DNA from: JBIOJM01 sp044450785
GTDB lineage: Bacteria > Planctomycetota > Planctomycetia > Isosphaerales > Isosphaeraceae
DNA length: 32,880 bases
Assembly (NCBI GenBank): GCA_044450785.1
Contig: JBIOJM010000073.1
Coordinates: 1 to 32,880 of the forward strand
Direction: 5' to 3'
Position numbers and translations under genes: made by a program. Numbering within the stretch: position 1 is the stretch's first letter; every line of letters starts with the position of its first letter. Under the pieces are notes generated by a model. The model was not told the origin of the DNA, made no database searches, and was given only the letters and a program-made list of their open reading frames with translations. Shown one piece after another: positions 15,101-23,017 of this stretch.

Positions 15101-18100
15101 TCACGGCCTGGTGGGCTTCTCCATCACAACGTCGCCGAGATTCAGGGTTTTCCCGGCCTCGGCAATGAATTCACGGTCATGGATCCGGTAAGTAGCACCG
15201 GGGATCAAACTGACAAACGTCGCGCGGCCCTCCGCGTCGGTTCGGAGCTTCCTCCCCAGACGTTCCCAGTCGAGGTTCGCCTGGAAGACATAGTCAGCCA
15301 TGACCTTGTCCCGAGTAAATCTATCGGTTCCGGGGCTAATGATTAACCTCAGTAGGGGACCCGCATCCTGGTTGGCGACTGGCTTGCCCTCGCGGTCCTT
15401 CCACTGGAAGCTGGCTGCGCCGCATTTCTGGAGCTGGACAGTCACCGCACCTGGCCCCACCGGCTTGCCGGTCAGCTCCACCGTGGTCCCGAGCTGGTGT
15501 TTAAGGTCGACAAAGTAGAAGGTATAAGGCTTCTTCGGGTCGCACCCTTGTATCTCGAACCGGCCGTCGCGCACCGGGATTTGCGGTGCCGAGCCGTTGA
15601 AGGCGTCGAAGGGAAGTGCATTCCCTCGCGGCACATACGATCGGCCGATCGCGAACGCCTTGGCGATAGGCGTGCCGTCGGGTCCGATGACCCGCCCTTG
15701 AAGCGTCACGCCACGGCCTAGCCGCATCGCAACCTCGTGCGTTTTTTCGCTCGGTTTGAGATCGAGGTGTGCGATGGCATCGGGATACAGCGGGAAGATA
15801 GGCAGCGAAGACACGCCAAGTTCTAGATTGCTGGTCTGGAGGTGAAGAAAATCGTCCGTCGGTCCCCGGACCAGCAGGTGGCCCAAGCCGGGAGGGAGTA
15901 CAATCACGAATCTGCCGTCCGTCCCCGTGACCGCGTGGCGAGAGGCGAGATCGCGGTGTGACGCGTAGAACTTGTTGTCGCGGCGAGTCTGAAGGTAGGC
16001 GACGCGAGCACCGGAGACCGGTCTGCCGGACGGTTGTTCGATGATCGTGCCAGGGACCACGATACCGGGCTTGAGCTTGATTTCCACCGTCTGCCGGACG
16101 GCACCTTTGGACCAGTTCACGTCGCGTCGGCCCGAAAGGTACGGCTCGCCGGCCGGCGGGTTGACCTCGACCCGGAACCTGTCCCCCTCATAGGGGTTGA
16201 TGAGTGCCCGACCCTGGTCGTCGGTTGCCTCGGACGTCAGCTCACTGAAACCACTACCATTCGTGCTCCGGCGCAGCGCCCTCACGCTTATCACGGCACC
16301 CAGCATCGGTTTGACTGTATCTTCGCGGCTAACGCGAACATCGAGCGCCTGGGCGGGGGCCAGGGCGATCAGCTTCTCTTTTGTCCTTCCTTCCTGGCCG
16401 GCCTCGATCTTGATGTGCTCACGGGCCGTGCTGTCGCTGCTCGCCTCCAGCCAGATGGCTTCGAGGGGGCTCAGCCCGCTGAGCTTGAAGCGCCCCTGCT
16501 GATCGCTGGTCACCGGGCTCGGCCAGGGGGGTGCGTCCCCGACGGCGATGTACGACCAATCATGCCTGGAATCATTGCGCACCGCCGCGACCAGCGTGGT
16601 GACCCCGGGAATCGGCTGGCCTCGGAAATCGATGAATCGTCCCTGGATGATCTGCTCGTGGTCTAATGTGATGTTCGCTTCTTGGCTCAGGTCGGCGGAA
16701 CGGAGCCTATCGTAACCCAAGCCCCACCCGGTTCCTCCCGCAAACACGGCCAGAGGGTAGACTCGCTCGGAGAGACGTGGAAATTCGATGCGGTAGCGGC
16801 CCTCCGTATCGGTCCGGGTTGAGCCCAGGACCTGATTCTTGGCCGGCTTCCCCGGATCGCTGGTTTGCAGGCTCAGCGTGGCCACGACCGCCACCTTCGC
16901 GCCAGTAATCGGCTTGCCCTGGGTATCAGAGACGATGCCACGGACACTGGCTTTGCCCTCAATTTGCGGGTCGGCGACCCCGGTTGCAAAGGTTTCGGTA
17001 GGCTCTCGCATCCAGACCGGTTCGGCGGCGCGGACGCCGAGCTGGACGCTCGCGAGCGGCAGGATCATTGCGGCCGACGCGATCACCCCGAGACCGACAA
17101 CCCGGCGTGATAAACCCGATCGGCGACGGGATGGGTCGAGGATCGACAGAAGCCGTCCCTCCAGTTGGGAAGGTCTGGCCATAGACACGGCCGCCAAAGA
17201 CACGGCTCCAGCAGACCGGAGGCCACGGGCCATCTCCAGCAAGTTCCCGGCATAGTCGCTGGGACGAGCGCCCGCGCCGAGGACCACATCATCGCAAGCC
17301 CGCTCCCGCTCTATGCGCATCTGCCGCGCGGCCAGCCAGGTGAGGGGATTAAACCAGTAGAGCGCGCAGCCCATCTGTGCGAACGCCTGGGTCAGGCAAT
17401 CGAGCCGGCGGACGTGGGCCAGTTCGTGGAGCAATACGTCGTGCAGGCGCTCGCGTGGCCAACAGTCGGCCTCGCCCGGCAGCAAGATAAGGGGTCTTAG
17501 CAGGCCCCATGTCATGGGCATGACCGCGCGGTCGCTGCGCAGGAACCGGACTCTGCGCAGGCCAAGCTGGTCAGCAAGGTCATGCGCCAAACCACTCCAA
17601 ACGCTTGCGTCGCCCGATGCCGCCGTGCGGACGATTGGGAGCAATGCCAGCCGGCCGAACAGCGGAATCGCTAGGATCCCCATCACCACCGTTGCCCAGA
17701 GGATGACCGGCCACCAGACCGGTGGACTGGCCGCGTTTTTCGAGGCCTCCGGGCTCGTCGGGACTTCGACCGTGCCTGGAACTACGGTCGAAGACGCTAT
17801 CTTCTTCGGGTACGTCCGCGACGTCTCAGGGCGATCCCGACCGGCCTCTGCGGTGAAGTCTTGAACGAGAGGCCCCGGCAGCACCGAGTGGAAAGGGGTC
17901 AGGGTGCCCGGTGAACTCAGGACCATCGCTTCCGTGGGGAGGATCGACCACGACCAGCTCGGCAAGCTGAGTGCCACCACGGGCAAGGTGAGGGAACCGG
18001 CCATGGCCAGGCTCCAGACCAGGTGCCTCGCTGCTGCCGAGGACCGGCGCATCGCCAGGGCCATCGCGCCGGCAACGACCAGGAGGACCACCGACTTCCA

Positions 18101-18160
18101 TGCAGCGTCCCAGACGAGAGCCGGCAGCCACGGGCTCCATTGATTCAAGATCGCGGTCAT
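15101..18160 (-). CDS. M56 (BlaR1/MecR1-type) membrane metalloprotease with carboxypeptidase-regulatory-like repeats
   Basis: 1019 residues. Four membrane helices (near 20-36, 46-66, 149-170 and 356-376) frame an M56 protease: zinc motif H245-E246-LA-H249 and the downstream ERERACDD block (284-291) with the third ligand. In BlaR1 this domain is activated by an outer sensor and removes the BlaI repressor. Here the C-terminal part (from about 400) has no penicillin-binding domain. It has a string of Ig-like carboxypeptidase-regulatory repeats (RGIVSDTQGKPITGAKV, GRVIGPDGTPIAKAF and similar). The ATG has GGAGG 10 bases upstream inside the end of blaI, with only 2 bases between the genes. The signal it senses is unknown. 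Confidence 0.9.
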   Translation of the reverse strand: MTAILNQWSPWLPALVWDAAWKSVVLLVVAGAMALAMRRSSAAARHLVWSLAMAGSLTLPVVALSLPSWSWSILPTEAMVLSSPGTLTPFHSVLPGPLVQDFTAEAGRDRPETSRTYPKKIASSTVVPGTVEVPTSPEASKNAASPPVWWPVILWATVVMGILAIPLFGRLALLPIVRTAASGDASVWSGLAHDLADQLGLRRVRFLRSDRAVMPMTWGLLRPLILLPGEADCWPRERLHDVLLHELAHVRRLDCLTQAFAQMGCALYWFNPLTWLAARQMRIERERACDDVVLGAGARPSDYAGNLLEMARGLRSAGAVSLAAVSMARPSQLEGRLLSILDPSRRRSGLSRRVVGLGVIASAAMILPLASVQLGVRAAEPVWMREPTETFATGVADPQIEGKASVRGIVSDTQGKPITGAKVAVVATLSLQTSDPGKPAKNQVLGSTRTDTEGRYRIEFPRLSERVYPLAVFAGGTGWGLGYDRLRSADLSQEANITLDHEQIIQGRFIDFRGQPIPGVTTLVAAVRNDSRHDWSYIAVGDAPPWPSPVTSDQQGRFKLSGLSPLEAIWLEASSDSTAREHIKIEAGQEGRTKEKLIALAPAQALDVRVSREDTVKPMLGAVISVRALRRSTNGSGFSELTSEATDDQGRALINPYEGDRFRVEVNPPAGEPYLSGRRDVNWSKGAVRQTVEIKLKPGIVVPGTIIEQPSGRPVSGARVAYLQTRRDNKFYASHRDLASRHAVTGTDGRFVIVLPPGLGHLLVRGPTDDFLHLQTSNLELGVSSLPIFPLYPDAIAHLDLKPSEKTHEVAMRLGRGVTLQGRVIGPDGTPIAKAFAIGRSYVPRGNALPFDAFNGSAPQIPVRDGRFEIQGCDPKKPYTFYFVDLKHQLGTTVELTGKPVGPGAVTVQLQKCGAASFQWKDREGKPVANQDAGPLLRLIISPGTDRFTRDKVMADYVFQANLDWERLGRKLRTDAEGRATFVSLIPGATYRIHDREFIAEAGKTLNLGDVVMEKPTRP

Positions 18161-18162
18161 GG

Positions 18163-18552
18163 TCAGCGTCCCTCCTTCCGAGCCTGGTCGATCAGCTTGG
18201 AGAGCCGGTTCAATTCGTCGTCGGAGAGTTTCGAGGCTGACAGATCGAGCAAAGCCACCACGGCCTGCTCAGCCGATCCGTCAAAAAAGGTCTGTACCAG
18301 TTGCTTGAGCGCCGATCGCCGCGCCTTCTCACGCGGGACCGTCGGCAGGAAGACGTACCGGGGCCCGTGCGACTCGTGCTTCACATGCCCCTTCGCTTCC
18401 AGCACACGCAGGAGCGCCCGCACCGCCGAGTAGCTGGGCGGTTCGAGCAATTCCTGCATCACATTGGCCGCCGTCGCCCGCCCCATGCGGTAGATCACGT
18501 CCATGATCTGCCGCTCCCGGCGACTGAGACCTTCCTTCAACGGCTTGGCCAT
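18163..18552 (-). CDS. BlaI/MecI/CopY family transcriptional repressor
   Basis: 129 residues. The winged-helix domain (about 8-75) has the family pattern LSRRERQIMDVIYRMGRATA, SYSAVRALLRVLEAKGHV and a beta wing (GPRYVFLP). The C-terminal dimerisation helix follows, with TFFDGSAEQAVVALLD, similar to the F-x-x-S...L segment where BlaR1 cleaves BlaI-type repressors. The ATG at 18552 has GGAG 9 bases upstream. Its promoter overlaps a strong two-part dyad (18569-18603), so it most likely represses itself and the M56 gene. The M56 product is the expected inactivating protease. Confidence 0.93.
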   Translation of the reverse strand: MAKPLKEGLSRRERQIMDVIYRMGRATAANVMQELLEPPSYSAVRALLRVLEAKGHVKHESHGPRYVFLPTVPREKARRSALKQLVQTFFDGSAEQAVVALLDLSASKLSDDELNRLSKLIDQARKEGR

Positions 18553-18568
18553 CGGAACTTTCTCCGGC

Positions 18569-18603
18569 TGCTAGAAAACCAGCATACTGCTAAAATCCTA
18601 GCA
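18569..18603 (-). promoter_or_regulatory. Probable BlaI operator (nested dyad)
   Basis: The sequence is symmetric: TGCTAG (18569-18574), N6, AGCA (18581-18584), TAC, TGCT (18588-18591), N6, CTAGCA (18598-18603). It can be read as two 16-bp boxes 3 bases apart, TGCTAGGATTTTAGCA and TGCTGGTTTTCTAGCA on the minus strand. It covers the -10 and the predicted transcription start, 17 bases upstream of the blaI ATG, which is the expected place for autorepression. Confidence 0.75.
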
Positions 18604-18623
18604 GACAAGGACTGTGGGGTCAA
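18595..18623 (-). promoter_or_regulatory. Promoter of blaI-M56
   Basis: On the minus strand TTGACC (18618-18623, 5 of 6) and TAGGAT (18595-18600, 4 of 6) are exactly 17 bases apart, with a TG one base before the -10 (extended -10). The -10 lies inside the first 16-bp operator box. Confidence 0.6.
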
Positions 18624-18720
18624 GACTTGGTACTGCGTTTCTGGCATGGGGCTCTTTGGCGAGCTCGGGAGCTTTTTCAGTGTGCGCGGAGGGGACGTTC
18701 CTCAGATGTATACACCATGA

Positions 18721-18974
18721 TTAGATCCAGCAGCCATTTCGGCGCCCGTCGCCTTGCGCGCTGAAAAAGGGTAGGATCACTCCGTCCCTGAAGTCCCACT
18801 CGTAGAATGCACTGTCGCCAGCTCGTTGAATCGCCGCAACGGCATCGCGCTGGATCTGGGCGCGGTGGACGATCCAGCCCAGCCCGCCACCGAGGACTAG
18901 CACGAGAATCATCAGAGCCGCCCGCTCAATCGGAACCGATGCCACCACGGCTTCGCCGAGGGCTGGTCAGGCAT
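18721..18974 (-). pseudogene. Frameshifted N-terminal remnant of an LRR-type planctomycete protein
   Basis: An ATG at 18974, with GAGGGGG upstream, reads MPDQPSAKPWWHRFRLS and then hits a TGA. In the next frame the protein continues as RAALMILVLVLGGGLGWIVHRAQIQRDAVAAIQRAG, with a membrane anchor and the 'HRAxxQRDAVAAI' segment that I associate with the start of planctomycete LRR-type proteins. A single-base indel near 18920-18935 would join them. After YEWDFRDG the similarity stops (about 18770) and the frame ends at 18721. So both a frameshift and loss of the 3' part are visible. A C-terminal LRR piece on the same strand lies at 14840-15100. Confidence 0.65.
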
Positions 18975-19273
18975 CTCACCCCCTCGATGACAAACCTCAT
19001 TTCTAGTCCAGGCTTTGCTTCGGGAATTTGACGTAAGCTGTTGCTCGAACTGCGAGATTCCGACAATCCGACGGGTATCCTCATCCTCTTACACGTGCAG
19101 CATCTGCAAAACGCCGGTTTTTTTGCAGGTGCCCGAGTTCCAAGTGCGCTGAGGCCCATCCTTGAGGATACCGCTCTTCGCGATTCATTGCACCTAGACT
19201 GGACGCCACATCAATGACCTGCGCTTCACCGACCACATCGTGCTCCCCGCGCAGCGCGGGTGGGCGTGACGCG
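18975..19273. other. Noncoding stretch with one hairpin
   Basis: About 300 bases without a supported gene. CTGCAAAA (19104-19111) and TTTTGCAG (19121-19128) form an 8-bp perfect stem with a 9-base loop. The right end runs into the Tn3-type transposase fragment, and the segment just before it may be more of the same gene in other frames (RHINDLRFTDHIVLPA from about 19202), too short to be certain. Confidence 0.4.
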
Positions 19274-19399
19274 GAGCACGTGGGTACGCTTCTGGCCGTC
19301 GTGCCGGCGCATGGCTGCAACATCGGCCTGCACACGATGGCCCAGATCACTCAGGGCGTTACTTACTACGAGCAGCTCAACCGGATTTCTCATCAATAA
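19274..19399 (+). mobile_element. Tn3-family transposase (TnpA) fragment
   Basis: The plus-strand frame reads HVGTLLAVVPAHGCNIGLHT then MAQITQGVTYYEQLNRIS and stops at a TAA at 19397-19399. This matches, from memory, the conserved block of Tn3-type transposases (L-x-A-x-x-A-H-G-C-N-x-G-L-x-x-M-A-x-x-T-x-G-V-T-Y-x-Q-L-x-R-x-S-D-W). Only about 40 residues survive, without start, catalytic residues or terminal inverted repeats. It overlaps the last 7 bases of the large minus-strand gene, so an old insertion or deletion may define that gene's 3' end. Confidence 0.55.
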
Positions 19400-22300
19400 G
19401 GGAACACCGGTCGGCCGGTCGCGTCCATGTGGAAGACCTCTTCGGCGCGCCGGTGGGGCGGCAGGGCCAGGATCTCGATCATCCTGAAGAACCCAGTATT
19501 CTGGAGCTTCACGTCCTTGGTCCCTTCGATGGCGGTGAGTTGGGCTTCGAATAAGGTTTCGGCTTTCTTGAGGTCGACGAGGGCCCAGGCGCGGAGCCAG
19601 TCGCGGCCGGCAACCTCGGTGAGCTTGTCGGGGTCCAGGCCGCTACGGGCTTCGAGCTGCTGGAGCAGCACCCGGGCTGCGCCAGGGTCGACCAGGGCCA
19701 GCGGGACCGCGGCCATCGTCGCCGAGCGGATCTGCATGCCGGGGTCGAAGGCCCGCGGCCCGGAGGTGATGGGCCGCGTCGTCATCACTCGCATGATCAC
19801 GCTGTGCATGTCCGGGTAGTCGACCCGCCGCGCGGCGGCGGCCATGTGGGCGGCGGACGCTGTCCCGCCGCCGGAATTGATCCAGCTCTCATACAATCGC
19901 GGCCGATCGACCGGCGAGGCGAGGGCGCGGTCGATCAGGGCGAACGCGCGAGGCCGGTCGCGTGGTGCGACCGCGATGGCCAGCCAGGCGAACGCCTCGG
20001 CCCGCATATAATCAGCCGCGAAGCTCTTCATGCCCTCGATGATCCGGATCGCCTCGTCGGGCCGGTCGGCACCGATCCGGCTGGCGACCTCCGTCCTGGC
20101 CCGATCGGGGTACGGCCCGTTGCCGGCCATCGCGTCGGCCAGGGCGACGGCCCGCGCCGGGTCTTTCTCCGCGAGCGAGGCGGCGACGAACCCGGCATAT
20201 AGGTCATTGCCGTGGAACGGCTCGAGGAGCGCCAGGGCGCGATTGGCGTCGAACGGGGTCAGCGCCTTGGCGACGACGCCGCGCGTGTAACCCTCCATGA
20301 CCTCTGTCCCCATGCGGTTAGCGGCCTCGGCGGCTTCTTCGATCAGCTTGCGTCCGGCTTCGGCACGGCCGAGCTGGGCGAGCACCGTCCCGGCGCGGGA
20401 CAGTGCGGCGGCGCGGCCGGGCTGGTTCAGCGCGCGGCCGAGGACCACCGCCTCCTCGGCGAAGAGCAGGGCTTTCTTGGGATCGGTCGGGGCGAACCGA
20501 TCGGCCAGCCGCTGCAAGGTGTACTGGCTCTCGCTCGGGTCGGCCGGGGTCAGCATCGCGAGCGCCTCCGGGCCGTCGAGCTCGGCGAGCATCTCGGCCG
20601 CCGCCTGGCGGACCTGCCCGTCGTAGCGACGTCCATGATCGGCCGACCACTGCAAGGCGAGCTCCGGGTCGATCCGCGCCATGTTTAGGATGCAAGAAGA
20701 TGCACCGTTCTGTTCGGCGTTCTCGCCGAATTTCGCCCAGAGCCGGACGAGGATTCGCCGGGCAAAGGCTCGTTGATCTTCGAAGCTCGCCGTCGCCGCG
20801 GGCTTCCACGCGGGGGGTGGCTCGGTCATCTTCAGCAGCGTGATCGTCAGGTCGTCAACATCGCTGTGAGCCTCCATCCCCGTGAAGCGATAACCGTCCT
20901 TGCGGACGAACGCGTACTTGGTCCCCGGGAACAGGCTCTCGAGCCGGAATCGGCCCTGGTTGTCGGTCAGTGCCTCGACCGGCCTGGGGCCGTCGCCGCG
21001 ATTGCAGACCGTGGCGCCGGCGATGGGCCAGCCGTCGGAGCCCGCCACGCGGCCGGCGAGGTGGCCGTCGAACCCGGTCAGGACGATCGTGCCGAAGTCG
21101 TGGGTCTCGCCGGCCTTGCCGATGACCTCGGGCGTCTCGACCTTGCCCCGGCCCGGGGCCTCGATGACGACCTGGTACCGGTCGCCCGGCCAGAGGTCCC
21201 GGAAGACGAACCAGCCGGCCTCGGAGGTCGTGTACGATTCCAGCGCGCCGCCGATCCCCTTGCCTCGCGCCTCGGGCTTCCCGCTGACGTAATGGCGAGT
21301 CCACCGGAGCTGGACCCTGGCCCCCGCGATCCGCTTGCCCGAGCGGTCGGTCGCCAGTCCTCGGATCCGGAATGCGAACTTCGGGTCGATCGTGATCGCG
21401 AGCTTGCCCGCGACCGTCCGGGGAGTGATCACGATGACGCCGTCAGTCGTTGCTTCCTTGGTCCGGGCGCGGAGGGGGAGCGTGTCGTCGGGGTCGAGCT
21501 GCTCGAGGTGGAACGTCCCGCCGGGGCCGGAGCGGGTCCAGGCCCCGCCCGAGCCGAACCCCCTGGGATCGGGCGCGGTCACGACGACCTCCGCCCCGAC
21601 GACCGGCTGACCGGCCGCGTCGACGACCACGCCGTCGAGGTCGGTGGCGCGGGCGAGCTTCAGGTCGGGCCAGGTCCGGTCGGCCGTGACCTCCAGCCTG
21701 GGACATTCTCTGGACCAAAGCCCCAGGTAGGTCTTCGGTATCGCGTTCGGCTGCACCTGGACTTTCCCATGGCGTGCCTCGATCGTGTAATGGCCGCCGG
21801 CGTCGGTCTGAGCCTGGCCGATCGATTGGAGGGAGTTCTGGTAGCTGAGCAGGGTGGAGCGGAGGCCGATCCCGGCGATCCCTTTGCCGGTCTGTGCGTC
21901 GAGGATCCGCCCCGTGATCGTCACGGGCCACTGGACCGACATCCCGACCCTGGCGACGGCCTTCGGTCCGACCTCCACCTCCTGGGCTCCATCGGTTTCT
22001 GCGCGGGAATCGCGGCCGAGGACGGGGAAGACCTCATAGCGGCCCGGTGGCACGTCGTCGAACCGGAACGCCCGATCGTGATCGGCCGAGACGGTCTGGG
22101 AGTAAAACACCTGGAACGGGGCCGAGGCGCGATCCTCGCGCGAGGTCTTGCGGCGCAACGAGACCGAGAGCGTGCCCGAGACCTTGCGATCACCCGGCGG
22201 CTTCAGCCGGCCTTCGATCCGCCCGAGGCGGCCGTCAAGGACGATCGACACGGGCCTGGACGCATCCCAGGAGATCCCAGGCTTGCCGAACCCGGGTGCG

Positions 22301-22941
22301 GCGATCGTCGCGTCGACCTGGGAACCCGGCGGGATGCCGTCGAGCGCGAACGAGCCATCCGCGGCGGTCTTGGTCCGGAGCGGCCTGGCCAGCTCGTCGC
22401 TGAGCCGGAGCATATCCTGCCCGGGATGTTCCTCCGCTGACCGGCTGAAGCTGACCGGCATGACCTCGGCGCCGGCGATCGTCTGTCCGTCCTGATCGTT
22501 CAACCGGCCCCGGACCTGGCCGACCTGGCCCAGGACGATCGTGAGCTCACGCGCGACCACGTGATGCCACCAGACGCTACCCCGCCAGCCGATCCGCCCG
22601 TCGCCGACGCGGGCGAACACGTTGAGGAAACGAGAAACCTGGGGGCCGGCGGGTCCCCAGGCGCGCGGAAACACGAAGTAGCCCCGGTCGCCGGTCGTCG
22701 CCGTCGCGATCGTCTCGGGTGTCTCCCAATCGCCGCCGATGGCCCAGACCTTGGCCCCCGAGACTCCAATTCCGGCTTTGTCCACGACCCGCCCGGAGAG
22801 GTCCTCCGCCTGGGCCGCGCAGCGGCGCGGGAATCCGCACGCCAGCCCGATCAGGCCCAGCACGACGATCGTCACACGAGCCGCGCCGGCATGGGTCCGC
22901 GGTCGGATGTCAGGAAAACGCAGGGATGGAGAAGCGGACAT
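19393..22941 (-). CDS. Large exported protein: carboxypeptidase-regulatory-like repeats plus helical-repeat C-terminus
   Basis: 1182 residues. A signal-like segment (about 23-45, VTIVVLGLIGLACGFP...CAAQA) is followed by many Ig-like carboxypeptidase-regulatory repeats (about 47-710), each starting like LSGRVVDKAGIGVSGAKVW, RGRLNDQDGQTIAGAEV, GRILDAQTGKGIAGI or AGRVAGSDGWPIAGATV. From about 740 the protein turns into Ala/Leu-rich helical repeats (DPARAVALADAM, RPDEAIRIIEGM, RPRAFALIDRAL), a TPR- or HEAT-like solenoid. I see no enzyme motif. It may be a surface or periplasmic scaffold; the same repeats occur in the M56 protein. GGAGG 7 bases before the ATG fixes the start. The C-terminus ends over a Tn3 fragment. 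Confidence 0.8.
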   Translation of the reverse strand: MSASPSLRFPDIRPRTHAGAARVTIVVLGLIGLACGFPRRCAAQAEDLSGRVVDKAGIGVSGAKVWAIGGDWETPETIATATTGDRGYFVFPRAWGPAGPQVSRFLNVFARVGDGRIGWRGSVWWHHVVARELTIVLGQVGQVRGRLNDQDGQTIAGAEVMPVSFSRSAEEHPGQDMLRLSDELARPLRTKTAADGSFALDGIPPGSQVDATIAAPGFGKPGISWDASRPVSIVLDGRLGRIEGRLKPPGDRKVSGTLSVSLRRKTSREDRASAPFQVFYSQTVSADHDRAFRFDDVPPGRYEVFPVLGRDSRAETDGAQEVEVGPKAVARVGMSVQWPVTITGRILDAQTGKGIAGIGLRSTLLSYQNSLQSIGQAQTDAGGHYTIEARHGKVQVQPNAIPKTYLGLWSRECPRLEVTADRTWPDLKLARATDLDGVVVDAAGQPVVGAEVVVTAPDPRGFGSGGAWTRSGPGGTFHLEQLDPDDTLPLRARTKEATTDGVIVITPRTVAGKLAITIDPKFAFRIRGLATDRSGKRIAGARVQLRWTRHYVSGKPEARGKGIGGALESYTTSEAGWFVFRDLWPGDRYQVVIEAPGRGKVETPEVIGKAGETHDFGTIVLTGFDGHLAGRVAGSDGWPIAGATVCNRGDGPRPVEALTDNQGRFRLESLFPGTKYAFVRKDGYRFTGMEAHSDVDDLTITLLKMTEPPPAWKPAATASFEDQRAFARRILVRLWAKFGENAEQNGASSCILNMARIDPELALQWSADHGRRYDGQVRQAAAEMLAELDGPEALAMLTPADPSESQYTLQRLADRFAPTDPKKALLFAEEAVVLGRALNQPGRAAALSRAGTVLAQLGRAEAGRKLIEEAAEAANRMGTEVMEGYTRGVVAKALTPFDANRALALLEPFHGNDLYAGFVAASLAEKDPARAVALADAMAGNGPYPDRARTEVASRIGADRPDEAIRIIEGMKSFAADYMRAEAFAWLAIAVAPRDRPRAFALIDRALASPVDRPRLYESWINSGGGTASAAHMAAAARRVDYPDMHSVIMRVMTTRPITSGPRAFDPGMQIRSATMAAVPLALVDPGAARVLLQQLEARSGLDPDKLTEVAGRDWLRAWALVDLKKAETLFEAQLTAIEGTKDVKLQNTGFFRMIEILALPPHRRAEEVFHMDATGRPVFPY

Positions 22942-23017
22942 GTCCAGACCTCCCGAACGAGGAGACTGCCCGATCGGTTTAGCATGCGAGACGCGGGAAC
23001 CGTTTGAAAGAAGGCCA

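Noticed and set aside
20773..22440. Plus-strand open frame of 555 codons
   Set aside because: Antisense to the 1182-residue protein; no domain recognised.
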